A stretch of 64,000 bases of DNA, taken from contig NZ_FNEA01000013.1 of NCBI RefSeq assembly GCF_900100045.1, forward strand, positions 1 to 64,000. The letters are read 5' to 3'. The notes below the pieces were generated by a model. It searched no databases. It was not told where the DNA came from and worked only from the letters and a program-made list of their open reading frames with translations. This DNA comes from Paracoccus denitrificans (lineage in GTDB: Bacteria; Pseudomonadota; Alphaproteobacteria; Rhodobacterales; Rhodobacteraceae). Made by a program: the position numbers and the translations under genes. Positions 17,611 to 26,789 of the stretch are shown here, piece by piece; within the stretch, counting starts at the first letter, position 1; the number at the start of each line of letters is the position of its first letter.

Positions 17611-18381
17611 TCTGCTTCTCCAATTTGCGGTTGAGTGGGTAATTCACTATGTAACCGCGATCAAAGGGTTGAGACTTGGTGAGGTCCCGACACCACTAGT
17701 TTACCGTTTTGATTTTGGTGAAAGCACGCCACCGTGCCGACAGTAACGAAAGCAAAAAATTGCTGGTGTATCTTTGGAAAAGCAGAGCCGGCGGGGAATA
17801 TCATGTTTGATGCGCATGATGAATTCCAATCCTGATGACGTGGCTTGGCCTTGTGCGGTCGACAGATTCTGGAGACATTGGAGGCGTGGCCTTTAAAAGC
17901 TGTGTTAACCTTGATGCTCAAACTCTCTATAATCCATTGCTCATGGCGCTTGCAAGCGTAACAGCCAAAGATACGGACAACGACAATTGCCAATCTTCCA
18001 CGCTGCTCCGTGTCGGTGGTGGTGGAGTTGTTCGAATCTATTGACAAGCCTATCCCGTCTGGAGTGGAACACTGATTGGCAATTATGTCTGCAGGATAAT
18101 TTCCTCGATTGCGCGGGATATTTTCCCCGTTGTAAAGGGGCACTTTGAGTCTACGAGTGCCGTCACGGATCAATTTTTCATGCCATGCGAGCGATGGTTG
18201 GTGAGGAGGGCGATTTTCTTCCTCACATCAGCATGGCCGCTCCTCGCAGATCCCAAGGTATGTTTTGCGATGGAGGAAAAGAAATGATAGAGGCGCTTGA
18301 TCCGATGCGACCTCATCGAACAAATCTTTGCGTGGGCTTCGGCGACATCCGCGTCGGGGTCCGGCTTGGGGGCAGGGAGGA
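17611..18381. other. Gene-poor stretch of lower GC
   Basis: About 770 bases between the small secreted protein and the terminator of the TonB receptor gene. Open frames (for example 17661-18173 minus) have no coding-like composition or recognisable motif. Base composition is more AT-rich than the flanks. No tRNA, repeat or IS end was recognised. It may be decayed or imported DNA. Confidence 0.45.
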
Positions 18382-18403
18382 TGCCCCGGTCGCTGCCGGG
18401 GCA
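18382..18403 (-). terminator. Candidate terminator of the siderophore receptor gene
   Basis: TGCCCCGG (18382-18389) and CCGGGGCA (18396-18403) form a perfect 8-bp stem with a 6-base loop, ten bases past the receptor stop on the minus strand. No strong T-run follows. Confidence 0.5.
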
Positions 18404-18412
18404 CCCTTTGGA

Positions 18413-20491
18413 TCAGAACGTCACCTTCAGGCCGATACCCACCTCACGTGGCTCGACCACGGTGGCCTCGAAGCCGCCGATCGAGCGGCTGGCCCGCAGA
18501 TAGGTCACCGAGCGGTCGTCGAACAGGTTGTTGACATAGGCGAAGGCCTGCAGGTTCTCGCGCGGTTGCCAGGTCAGCCGGGCATTGGCCACGGTATAGG
18601 AATCGACCCAGGTGTCGCGGTCCTCGTTGTCGTCGGAATAATAGCCGTCGGTGTGGCGCAGCTGGCCGCTGAGCCGCCATTCCGGGGTGATGTCCCAATC
18701 GGCCGCCAGCGAAAGCGTATAGTCGGGGGACCGGCCGAAGCGATGGCCCTGGTAATCCGCCGCCGCGCTGGTGAAGCGGCTGATCTCGGTATGCAGCAGG
18801 CCCAGCCCCGCCTTGACCCGCAGATTGTCGCGCACCAGATAGTCCATCCCCAGTTCCAGGCCATAGGACTTGGCGCGCTCGGCATTGACGGTGATCGAAC
18901 TGCCGATGTTCTCGGGCAGGCTGGTCACGACATAGCGCTGCGCATCATGGAGCTGGGTGTAGAAGAGGTTTCCGGTCAACTCCAGCCGGTCGTCGAGCAA
19001 CCGGGTGCGGCCGAAGATCTCGTAGTTCCACGAGGTCTCGGCGTCGAAGGGCACATATTCGCCGCTGGTCAGGTTCAGCGTCACCCCGCCGGGGTTGTAG
19101 CCCTTGCTGATCATGGCGCCGATGCGGGTCGATGCGTCCAGGTCATAGGCCAGCGCCAGCTTGGGCAGCCAGGCGTCGAAGCTTTCGTCGTAATCCAGCA
19201 CGTTCGGAGTAAAGCTCGACACGCCGCGCCGGGTGATGTCGTCGCGCTGATAGCGCAGCCCGCCGGTCAGGCTCCAGCGGTCGGCAAGGCGCCAGGTGGT
19301 TTCGGCGAATATCCCCAGGCTGTCCTTGCGGTCGTCATAGGTGGTGGTGCCGCGGTAATCCAGAAGCTCGTCCGAATCGGTGCGCGAGACGAACAGTCCC
19401 GCCACGCCGCTGATCCGGTCCTCGGGCGAGCCGAAGGTCACGCGCGTCTCGTTCGAGGTCACGTCCTGGTCCAGGATCGCCGTGCCCGCGTTGACCGGCT
19501 CGGTCGAGCGTTTGACCCAGATATCGGAATATTGCAGCTGGTTGAACACCGTCCAGCCATTGCCGAAATCATAGCTGACATCCAGGATGGTGGTGTTCGT
19601 GCGCAGCCGCCAGCTGGGGTTCGAGGCGGTGGCGCTTTCCAGATCCTCATAGGGCTCGGTCGCGGCTTCCCAGTTCGGCCGGTTGGTCAGGCTGTGCGAG
19701 AAGGTCAGCTTGCCCTCGAATCCCGGCAGGTCCTTCGGCTGCCATAGCAGCTTGGCGCGGATGGTGCGGGATTCATGGTTCTGGTCGGTCGAGCCCACCG
19801 CGAAGTCGGGGTTGGTATAGTCGATGTAATTGTCGCGCGCCCAGTAGTCGACGGCGATGCGCCCGGCCAGATCCTCGGACAAGGGTCCCGAGGCCATCAG
19901 GCTGGCGCGGCGGCGGTTGTGGCTACCATATTCCAGCTGCGCGGCGCCCTCGGGCTGGAAAGTCGGATCCTTGGTCTTGACGATGATCGCCCCGGCGATC
20001 GAGTTTGCGCCCTGGGTCGCGGTCTGTGGGCCGCGAAAGACCTCGATCGACTCGACGTCCCAAAGCGCCTGGCTGCCCCAGACGATCTCGTTATAGCCTA
20101 GGTAATGACCGTCCAGATTGAAGGCCAGCCGCGGGGCCGTGCCGCCGAAGAAGGCCACCGCGCCGGAATTGGGGCCTTCGCTGTCCTGCCCGCGGATGGT
20201 GGGGGCGCCGCCTTGGCCGCCCGAGGCGACATAGGTCACGTTGGCGATGCCCGTCGCCGCATCGGCGATGCTGTCCTGCCCGCCGCTCTCCTCAAGGTCG
20301 CGCGTGGTCAGGACGGCCACCGAAGAGGCGGTATCCTTGATGCTGCGCGCCTGCTTTTCGCCGGTCAGGACGATTTCGTCCAGCCGCAGCGTCTCGGCCA
20401 TGCCCTGATTGTCCTGAGCCAGCGCGGGGGCCGTGGCCAATGCCAGCATGGCGACCGTGCCAAGCAGCACCGGGATTTTACGTCCATTCAT
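18413..20491 (-). CDS. TonB-dependent siderophore receptor
   Basis: 692 residues from ATG 20491 behind GGTTTGGAG. The signal peptide ends APALAQ. The plug domain runs from LDEIVLTGEKQARSIKDT, containing the TonB-box-like region, through VEVFRGPQTATQGANSIAGAIIVKTKDP. A 22-strand barrel follows, ending VGIGLKVTF with the terminal aromatic. It would import a ferric siderophore across the outer membrane. It is divergent from the salicylate-activation gene, so its likely ligand is the siderophore made by this island, although related chelates cannot be excluded. There is no N-terminal sigma-signalling domain. Confidence 0.9.
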   Translation of the reverse strand: MNGRKIPVLLGTVAMLALATAPALAQDNQGMAETLRLDEIVLTGEKQARSIKDTASSVAVLTTRDLEESGGQDSIADAATGIANVTYVASGGQGGAPTIRGQDSEGPNSGAVAFFGGTAPRLAFNLDGHYLGYNEIVWGSQALWDVESIEVFRGPQTATQGANSIAGAIIVKTKDPTFQPEGAAQLEYGSHNRRRASLMASGPLSEDLAGRIAVDYWARDNYIDYTNPDFAVGSTDQNHESRTIRAKLLWQPKDLPGFEGKLTFSHSLTNRPNWEAATEPYEDLESATASNPSWRLRTNTTILDVSYDFGNGWTVFNQLQYSDIWVKRSTEPVNAGTAILDQDVTSNETRVTFGSPEDRISGVAGLFVSRTDSDELLDYRGTTTYDDRKDSLGIFAETTWRLADRWSLTGGLRYQRDDITRRGVSSFTPNVLDYDESFDAWLPKLALAYDLDASTRIGAMISKGYNPGGVTLNLTSGEYVPFDAETSWNYEIFGRTRLLDDRLELTGNLFYTQLHDAQRYVVTSLPENIGSSITVNAERAKSYGLELGMDYLVRDNLRVKAGLGLLHTEISRFTSAAADYQGHRFGRSPDYTLSLAADWDITPEWRLSGQLRHTDGYYSDDNEDRDTWVDSYTVANARLTWQPRENLQAFAYVNNLFDDRSVTYLRASRSIGGFEATVVEPREVGIGLKVTF

Positions 20492-20850
20492 CTCCAAACC
20501 CTATCCAGATCTACTGCGGGCTGGCGAATGCTGGCTGCGATTTGCGATTCCGTTCCCCCGGCGGGAAACCGCCGAGCGACAGCGCCGGGTTAACCGATTG
20601 ACAAGGCTCGGGGCAAGGGGCGGCGGCGCCTGGGAATCCAGGGCGTGACCCCTGCGCCACAACCTGCGCCGCAGGATCACTTTACACCCATCTGCAGTTG
20701 TGCGACAGTAATCCGATAAAAAAGATAAGATACCGTGCGTTCAGCCCTCCGCCAGTCGTCACGGTCGGGATTTCGGCGGAGCGGACATGGTTCTCCCTAT
20801 CAAGGAAGATTTGCCCACCCTTCGCCAGCGGATTGCGAAAGGAGATTGCT
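20492..20850. promoter_or_regulatory. Divergent promoter region of receptor and aryl-AMP ligase
   Basis: About 360 bases with no gene. An AT-rich patch (CGATAAAAAAGATAAGATA, 20713-20731) stands out in otherwise GC-rich sequence and may be an iron-responsive site, but it does not fit the TGA-N9-TCA pattern seen upstream of the NRPS. AAAGGAG precedes the ligase GTG. Confidence 0.4.
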
Positions 20851-22518
20851 GTGGCAGATCACGCTCTGGACTGGCAGGCCCGCTGCCCGTTCTGGCCCCG
20901 GGACGTTGCTGACCGTTACCGCGAGGCCGGGATCTGGCGATACGAGACATTCTTCGACCTTCTGGCGCGGCAAGCCGGGCGGCTGGGTCGGCGGATCGCC
21001 CTGATCGACGGTGCGCGGCAGATCGGTTACGACCGGTTGCACTGCGATGCGCTGGCATTGGCGGGCGGGCTTTCGGCGCTGGGGCTGGTCCGCGGCGACC
21101 GGGTGGTGGTGCAATTCCCCAATTGCGGGGAATTCGTCACGCTGTTCTTCGCGCTTTGCCGGCTGGGCGTCGTGCCGGTGCTGGCCTTGCCCGGGCATCG
21201 CGACCTTGAGCTTGGCCAGTTTGCCGATTTCACCGGCGCCCGCGCGATCCTGACGGCACAGGAGCCCAAGGGGTATGACATGGTCGCGCTGGCCCGGCGG
21301 GTGCAAGAGAGGGTTCCCTCGGTTCGGCACGTGGTGGCGCTGGGCGACGGCCGAGACGCGACGCCCTTCGACAGCCTGTTCCGTCCCGATCTCCCGTTGC
21401 CGGCCGGTCCCAATGCCGAGGACGTGGCCTGTTTCCAGATCTCGGGCGGGACGACCGGCGTGCCCAAGCTGATCCCGCGCCGGCACATGGAATATCTCTA
21501 CAACATCCGGATGGCGGTGGCGGCCAGCGGGCTGGACGGCGATACGCGCTATCTGTGCGTTCTGCCGATGATGCACAACTTCCCGATGGCCTGTCCGGGT
21601 TTCCTGGGCACGCTGTGGGCCGGGGGCACGGTGGTCGTCGCACCCGAGCCCGAGGCCGGGATCTGCTTCGACCTGATCGCCCGCCATCGCGTCACGATGA
21701 CCGCGCTGGTGCCGCCGCTGGCGCTGCTGTGGCTGGATGCGCAGGCCGGGCTGGGGGCGGACCTGTCGTCGCTGCAACTGCTGCAGGTCGGCGGCGCCAA
21801 GTTGAACCCGTCCAGCGCCCGGCGCATCCGGCCGGAGCTGGGTTGCCAGCTGCAGCAGGTCTTCGGCATGGCCGAGGGGCTGGTCTGCTTCACCGCGCTG
21901 ACCGACAGCGAGGAGCGTATCGTGAACACCCAGGGCCGACCCATGTCGCCCTGGGACGAGCTGCGCATCATCCGCCCGGATGGGCGCGAGGCCGCCATCG
22001 GCGAGCCGGGCGAGCTGCAGGTCCGCGGCCCCTACACGATCCGCGGCTATTACGACATGGCCGGGCACAATGCCCAGGCCTTCACCGCCGACGGCTTCTA
22101 TCGCTCGGGCGACATCGCGCGGCGCGACGCCGACGGCGCGATTATCGTCGAGGGGCGGGCCAAGGACCAGGTGAACCGGGGCGGCGAAAAGATCGGCGTG
22201 GACGAGGTCGAGGATCTGCTGGTCGCCCATGCCTCGGTGCTGGATGCGGCGGTGGTGGGGCGGCCCGATGCGCTGATGGGCGAAAGGCTTTGTGCCTTCG
22301 TGCTGGCCGCGCCGGGCACCACGCCCCGGCCGGGTGCGCTGCGCCGCCATCTGGCCGAGGCCGGGCTTGCCGCCTTCAAGATCCCCGACGAGGTGATCGT
22401 GCTGGATCGCTTTCCGCAAACCGGCGTCGGCAAGGTCAACAAGCGCCAGTTGCGCGAGCAACTGCGCGAGGCGCATTTCCCCGATCCCGTCGCTGCCCGG
22501 CAGGAGGAGAGTGCATGA
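20851..22518 (+). CDS. Aryl-AMP ligase, probably salicylate-activating (EntE/PchD/YbtE family)
   Basis: 555 residues from GTG 20851, where AAAGGAG gives a ribosome site; the longer open frame upstream is promoter sequence. It is a stand-alone adenylation enzyme with the ATP loop ISGGTTGVPKLIPR, the FGMAEGLVCFT motif, the YRSGDIARRD hinge and the terminal lysine in GVGKVNKRQL. These enzymes adenylate salicylate or 2,3-dihydroxybenzoate and load it on an aryl carrier protein. Because the next gene makes salicylate, salicylate is the likelier substrate. It overlaps the next gene by ATGA. Confidence 0.9.
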   Translation: MADHALDWQARCPFWPRDVADRYREAGIWRYETFFDLLARQAGRLGRRIALIDGARQIGYDRLHCDALALAGGLSALGLVRGDRVVVQFPNCGEFVTLFFALCRLGVVPVLALPGHRDLELGQFADFTGARAILTAQEPKGYDMVALARRVQERVPSVRHVVALGDGRDATPFDSLFRPDLPLPAGPNAEDVACFQISGGTTGVPKLIPRRHMEYLYNIRMAVAASGLDGDTRYLCVLPMMHNFPMACPGFLGTLWAGGTVVVAPEPEAGICFDLIARHRVTMTALVPPLALLWLDAQAGLGADLSSLQLLQVGGAKLNPSSARRIRPELGCQLQQVFGMAEGLVCFTALTDSEERIVNTQGRPMSPWDELRIIRPDGREAAIGEPGELQVRGPYTIRGYYDMAGHNAQAFTADGFYRSGDIARRDADGAIIVEGRAKDQVNRGGEKIGVDEVEDLLVAHASVLDAAVVGRPDALMGERLCAFVLAAPGTTPRPGALRRHLAEAGLAAFKIPDEVIVLDRFPQTGVGKVNKRQLREQLREAHFPDPVAARQEESA

Positions 22519-22970
22519 GCCCGGCCGTCGTGGCGCCCGAGGATCTGGCGCCGGACCTGGTCCCGCCGGAAGCCGTGGCGGGGCTGGGCGACGTCCGGCG
22601 CGGCATCGACATGATCGACGCCCGCATCGTCGGGCTGCTGGGGCTGCGGCTGCGCTATGTGCTGGCCGCGGCGGACTTCAAGCCCGACATCGCCTCGATC
22701 CCCGCGCCGGAGCGGGTGCGGCAGATGCTGGACGAACGCGCGGCCTGGGCCGCCGAGGCGGGCCTCGCCCCCGATTTCATCGGCCCCCTGTTCGGGCAGG
22801 TGGCGGAATGGTTCATCCGCCAGCAGGTGGCGCATTGGCGGGCCTGCCGTGCGGGGCAATCGGCTGCAGACCACCGCCGGTCGTCGGCCCCGGCGCCGTC
22901 GCCGTCAGCGCGGCCTCCCAGCGAGCCAGCCCTCGACCGCGTCGAGCGTGTGCATGGCGCTGGCGACTGA
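22515..22970 (+). CDS. Isochorismate-pyruvate lyase (chorismate mutase fold)
   Basis: 151 residues; the first 100 or so fit the PchB/AroQ family: LGDVRRGIDMIDARIVGLLGLRLRYVLAAADFK, then VRQMLDERAAWAAEAGLAPDF and WFIRQQVAHWR. It would turn isochorismate into salicylate plus pyruvate for the aryl-AMP ligase just upstream. PchB itself is about 100 residues. The extra 45-residue tail is proline/serine/arginine-rich and overlaps the converging binding-protein gene by 66 bases. The tail may be an accidental extension from a late frameshift. No isochorismate synthase is present in the window. Confidence 0.82.
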   Translation: MSPAVVAPEDLAPDLVPPEAVAGLGDVRRGIDMIDARIVGLLGLRLRYVLAAADFKPDIASIPAPERVRQMLDERAAWAAEAGLAPDFIGPLFGQVAEWFIRQQVAHWRACRAGQSAADHRRSSAPAPSPSARPPSEPALDRVERVHGAGD

Positions 22971-23882
22971 GGGGCTGGTGACCCTGGCGGAATCCAGGAA
23001 CACCACCCGTCCCTCGCGCGCCGGGGCCATGAAACGGTCCCAGCCGGGCGAAAGGCGGTCCAGCGCCGCGCGCGCGGCCGCCTCGTCCCGCGCCGGGGCG
23101 GCGAAGCTGGTCATCACCAGCAACAGGTCGGGGTTCAGGCCGGCCAGGCTTTCGGCCCCGATGGGCAGGATCAGCATCGAGCGCGACTGCCGGGTCGAGC
23201 CCTCGCCGGCGATCTCGGCCCGGCGATAGCCCAGGTCCTCCAGGGCCTGCACCGCGCCGGACATGCCGGCCACGACATTGGCCTGGTCGGTCAGCATGAC
23301 GATGAGATAGGTCCTTTCCCCCGGCGCCTTGGGCAGGCGGTCGGGAAACCGGCCGCGCAATCCGTCAAGCCGGGCCTGATAGGCGGTCCTGAGTTCGCGA
23401 AAGCGGTCCTCGCGATGCAGGACGCGCGCCAGCTCCTCCTGCACGCTGAAGCCGTGGGCGGTCGCGGCGCTGCTGTTCTGCAGATAGACCGGCGCCGCCT
23501 GGGACAGGGCCTTGGCCTTGCCGGCATCGTAATCGGTGCCGATGATCAGGTCGGGCCGCAGTGCGCGCAGCTTTTCCAAGTTGATGCTGCCCACCGGGCC
23601 GATCCCGGGAATCGGGTCGGCATCCTTGGAACGTCCCAGCATCTCGTGCAGGAAATCCACCGCGGTCAGGCTGGAGCCGTCGTCGCCCCGGCCGTAGATT
23701 CCGACGACCGGCACGCCCAGCTCGATCAGCGGCACCGCCAGCACCGGCTCGTGCAGCGCCACGACGCGCTGCGGGTCGTCGGGGATCCGCACCTGCCGCC
23801 CCGTGTCGTCGGTCACCTCGGCGGCCTGTCCCGTCCCGATGGCGGCCAGCGCCACAAGGGCGGTCATCAGCAATCGGCGCAT
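22905..23882 (-). CDS. Iron-siderophore ABC transporter substrate-binding protein
   Basis: 325 residues with a signal peptide ending TGQAA. It is a FecB/FhuD-type class III binding protein: VTDDTGRQVRIPDDPQRVVALHEP at the N-terminus, LRALRPDLIIGTDYD, and a C-terminal lobe. It is the last gene of a leftward operon (ATPase, permease, permease, binding protein) and would carry the ferric chelate from the outer-membrane receptor to the inner-membrane permease. Confidence 0.88.
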   Translation of the reverse strand: MRRLLMTALVALAAIGTGQAAEVTDDTGRQVRIPDDPQRVVALHEPVLAVPLIELGVPVVGIYGRGDDGSSLTAVDFLHEMLGRSKDADPIPGIGPVGSINLEKLRALRPDLIIGTDYDAGKAKALSQAAPVYLQNSSAATAHGFSVQEELARVLHREDRFRELRTAYQARLDGLRGRFPDRLPKAPGERTYLIVMLTDQANVVAGMSGAVQALEDLGYRRAEIAGEGSTRQSRSMLILPIGAESLAGLNPDLLLVMTSFAAPARDEAAARAALDRLSPGWDRFMAPAREGRVVFLDSARVTSPSVASAMHTLDAVEGWLAGRPR

Positions 23883-23895
23883 CTCGTCCTCCTTT

Positions 23896-24930
23896 TCAGC
23901 TTGAACTCATCCGCAGGAACAGCCGCATCCGCATCGCCAGCACGAAAAGCGGCGCGCCCAGCGTCACCAGGACCAGCCCGACCGGCAGGCCGATATCGGT
24001 GCCGGCGTTGCGCGCCAGCATGTCGGCCGCCGTGACCAGCAGCCCGCCGGTCAGCGCCGCCAGCACCAGACGCGCCCGGCCCGAGGCGGGCGACAGCGCC
24101 GCCGCCAGCTGCGGTGCCATGACCCCGAGGAACATCAGCGGCCCCACCGCCGTCAAGGCGGCCGAGCTCAGCAGCACCGCAACGATCAGGACCGCCACCC
24201 GCGTCCGTGCCGCATCCAGCCCCAGCGCCATCGCCATGGGCGCGCCGAGGTCGATCAGCCGCAGCGCCCGGCCAAGCAGCAGGATGGCGATCGGGCTGGC
24301 GGCGAACCATGGCGCCAGCATCGTCACCCGCGGCCAGTCGGCCAGCGCCAGCGACCCGGCCATCCAGCCGGCCAGCGCATGCGAGGTCTCGGGCGGGGTA
24401 TAGAGGACCAGCACCGCCGTCACCGCCGAAAGCGTCGATTCCAGCGCAATGCCCATCAGCAGCACGGCCAGCCCCCCGGCATGGCCGCGGACCAGCGCCA
24501 GCAGCAGCGCCGCGACCGCAAGGCCGCCCAGCAGCGCCGCGACCGGCAGCCATGCCGGCGGCAGGCCGGGGGCCAGCACGGTCAGGACCATGATCGCGAC
24601 CATCGCGCCCTGCGACAGGCCCAGCAGGCTCGGATCGGCCAGCGGATTGCGGGCCAGCGATTGCAGCATGGCGCCGGCCAGCGCCACCGACCAGCCCGCC
24701 ATGAAGCCCAGAAGCAGGCGCGGCAGCCGCACCTGGTAAAGCGCAAAGGCCTGATCCGCATCCAGCGGCGCCAGCAGGTCCAGCCGCGTCTCGCCCCAGG
24801 ACAGCGAAACTGCCCCCAGCCCCAGGCTCGCCAGCGTCAGGGCCAGCGCGGCGGCCAGATTCGCCAGTCCGATCTGCATCCCGCCCGGCAGGCGCAGCAC
24901 GCGGCGGCCGTCCAGGGCGCGGCTGCTCAT
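23896..24930 (-). CDS. FecCD-family siderophore ABC permease (second subunit)
   Basis: 344 residues from ATG 24930, which overlaps the stop of the preceding permease. It is a typical polytopic FecCD protein with VRLPRLLLGFMAGWSVALAGAMLQSLARNPLADPSLLGLS near residues 70-110 and a cytoplasmic coupling region (GLDAARTRVAVL). About ten membrane helices are expected. It pairs with the upstream permease to form the channel. Confidence 0.88.
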   Translation of the reverse strand: MSSRALDGRRVLRLPGGMQIGLANLAAALALTLASLGLGAVSLSWGETRLDLLAPLDADQAFALYQVRLPRLLLGFMAGWSVALAGAMLQSLARNPLADPSLLGLSQGAMVAIMVLTVLAPGLPPAWLPVAALLGGLAVAALLLALVRGHAGGLAVLLMGIALESTLSAVTAVLVLYTPPETSHALAGWMAGSLALADWPRVTMLAPWFAASPIAILLLGRALRLIDLGAPMAMALGLDAARTRVAVLIVAVLLSSAALTAVGPLMFLGVMAPQLAAALSPASGRARLVLAALTGGLLVTAADMLARNAGTDIGLPVGLVLVTLGAPLFVLAMRMRLFLRMSSS

Positions 24931-25925
24931 GCCTCGGCTCCGCGCAGGTAGAAGCGGCGCACCATCAGCATGAAGGCGATGCCGCCTAGAAGCTCCAGCA
25001 CGACGCCGGTATGTAGCGCCAAGGGGGCAAGCGCCATGCGTGCGATCAGGTCGGCCAGCAGGCACAGGCAGGCCCCGGCCAGGGCGCAGCCCGGCAGCAG
25101 CGCGCCGAAGCGTGCGCCCGTCAGCGGCCGCACCAGATGCGGCACCACCAGTCCCAGAAACCCCAGCGGTCCGCAGATCGCCACCGCCGAGGCCGAGGCC
25201 AGAACCGCCGCCCCCAGCGCCAGAAGTTGCGTGCGCGCCACGTCGATGCCCAGCGAGGCGGCCTTCTCGGCCCCCAGCGCCAGCAGCGACAGCCGGCGGG
25301 CCAGCAGCAGCATCGCCGCCATGCCAAGCGCCGCCAGCCACCAGAAATCCGCCAGCCTTTCCGCATGGACATGGCTGACATTGCCGCCCAGCCAGCCCAG
25401 GTAATCCTGCCGCAGCGCCGGATCGGACAGCAGCAGCGCCTGAGTCAGCCCGCCCAGGAACATCGAGACGATCGCCCCGGACAGGATCAGCGCCAGCCCG
25501 CGCGGATCATGCGCATGGCCGGCCAGCCGCGCGACGCCGAGGCTGGCCAGGAAGCCCAGGCCGCCGCCCGCCAGCGCGGCCGATCCCTGCGCCCGCGGCT
25601 CCAGCCCCAGCAGGAAGGCGCCGGCCACCACCGCCAGCGCCGCCCCGGCATTGATCCCGACCAGCGAGGGCGAGGCCAGCGGGTTGCGCAGCACCCCCTG
25701 CAGGACCGCCCCCGACATGGACAGCGCCGCCCCGGCCAGCATGGCGATCAGCGCGCGCGGCAGGCGCTGGTAGATCACGATGACATCCGCCTGCCGCGTC
25801 TCGTCAAAGCGGGCCAGCGCGGCCCAGATCCCCGAGGGCGGGATCCAGCTTTCGCCCGCCGACAGGGCCAGCAGCAGGCAAAGCGCCAGCGCCAGCGCCG
25901 CAAGGACCGGAAAGCCGCGCCTCAT
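24927..25925 (-). CDS. FecCD-family siderophore ABC permease (first subunit)
   Basis: 332 residues from ATG 25925, overlapping the ATPase stop by ATGA; the longer open frame is the shadow of the ATPase gene. It carries QRLPRALIAMLAGAALSMSGAVLQGVLRNPLASPSLVG and the coupling loop GIDVARTQLLALG. It forms a heterodimer with the next permease for import of a ferric siderophore. Confidence 0.88.
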   Translation of the reverse strand: MRRGFPVLAALALALCLLLALSAGESWIPPSGIWAALARFDETRQADVIVIYQRLPRALIAMLAGAALSMSGAVLQGVLRNPLASPSLVGINAGAALAVVAGAFLLGLEPRAQGSAALAGGGLGFLASLGVARLAGHAHDPRGLALILSGAIVSMFLGGLTQALLLSDPALRQDYLGWLGGNVSHVHAERLADFWWLAALGMAAMLLLARRLSLLALGAEKAASLGIDVARTQLLALGAAVLASASAVAICGPLGFLGLVVPHLVRPLTGARFGALLPGCALAGACLCLLADLIARMALAPLALHTGVVLELLGGIAFMLMVRRFYLRGAEA

Positions 25926-26701
25926 GCGCTGGGCTCCGGCAGGGCGGGCAGGCAGATCCGCCGCCCCTCGTGGCGGATGACCTGCGCGTCGAGGTCGAAG
26001 ACCTCGCGCAGGTTCGCGGCGTTCAGGACCTCGGCCACCGGCCCCGAGGCGCGGGCCTCGCCCCCTGACATCATCACCACCTCGTCGGCGAAGCTCAGCG
26101 CCAGGTTCAGGTCGTGCAGGACCGAGACCACCGTGCGGCCATGGCGCCGCGTCAGGTCGCGCACCAGCCCCAGCAGGGCATATTGATAGGTGACGTCCAG
26201 GTGGTTCACCGGCTCGTCCATCAGCACGATGGGCGTGTCCTGCGCCAGCACCATGGCGATGAAGGCACGCTGCCGCTGGCCGCCGGACAGGGCATTGACC
26301 GGCAGATGTGCCTGATCCTGCAGCCCGACGGTGCGCAGCGCCTCGCGAAACAGCAGCCGGTCGCGGTCGTCCGGCCCGGCGAAAAGCCCCTGCCGGGCAT
26401 GGCCGCCCATCTCGACCAGCTCGCCCAGGGTCAGGTAGTCGGGGCAATGATTCTCTTGCGGCAGCCAGGCGATGCGCCGTGCCAGCGCCCGGCGCGGGAT
26501 GCGCGCCATGGGCACGCCGTCCAGCGTGACGCGGCCGGCCTGGGGACGCAGAAAGCCCATCACCGCCTTCAGCAGCGTCGATTTGCCGCAGCCGTTCGGC
26601 CCGACCAGCGCGGTGAAGCGCCTTGGCGCGAAGCTGGCGTCCAGCCCGCGAATGACCGGCTTTCGGCCATAGCCGACCGTCAGGCCCTGGATGCGGATCA
26701 C
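25922..26701 (-). CDS. Siderophore ABC transporter ATP-binding protein (FecE/FepC type)
   Basis: 259 residues. Walker A is GPNGCGKSTLL, the Q-loop WLPQENHCP, signature LSGGQRQRA and Walker B IVLMDEPVNHLD. These are the features of FepC/FecE ATPases that energise iron-chelate uptake. It is the first gene of the leftward import operon and is divergent from the monooxygenase gene. Confidence 0.92.
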   Translation of the reverse strand: MIRIQGLTVGYGRKPVIRGLDASFAPRRFTALVGPNGCGKSTLLKAVMGFLRPQAGRVTLDGVPMARIPRRALARRIAWLPQENHCPDYLTLGELVEMGGHARQGLFAGPDDRDRLLFREALRTVGLQDQAHLPVNALSGGQRQRAFIAMVLAQDTPIVLMDEPVNHLDVTYQYALLGLVRDLTRRHGRTVVSVLHDLNLALSFADEVVMMSGGEARASGPVAEVLNAANLREVFDLDAQVIRHEGRRICLPALPEPSA

Positions 26702-26789
26702 GTTTTCACTCCGGCTGGCAATCGCGTCCTCCGGTTCGTAAAGTAAAACACTCGGAATTATCCAGACGCAATTTCACGAGGAGCATGCG

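Noticed and set aside
17661..18173. 170-codon minus-strand open frame in the gene-poor region
   Set aside because: Odd amino-acid mix, no signal, no ribosome site and no recognisable fold; kept only as part of an uncharacterised stretch.
18185..19747. 520-codon plus-strand open frame
   Set aside because: Antisense to the TonB receptor, with no motif of its own.
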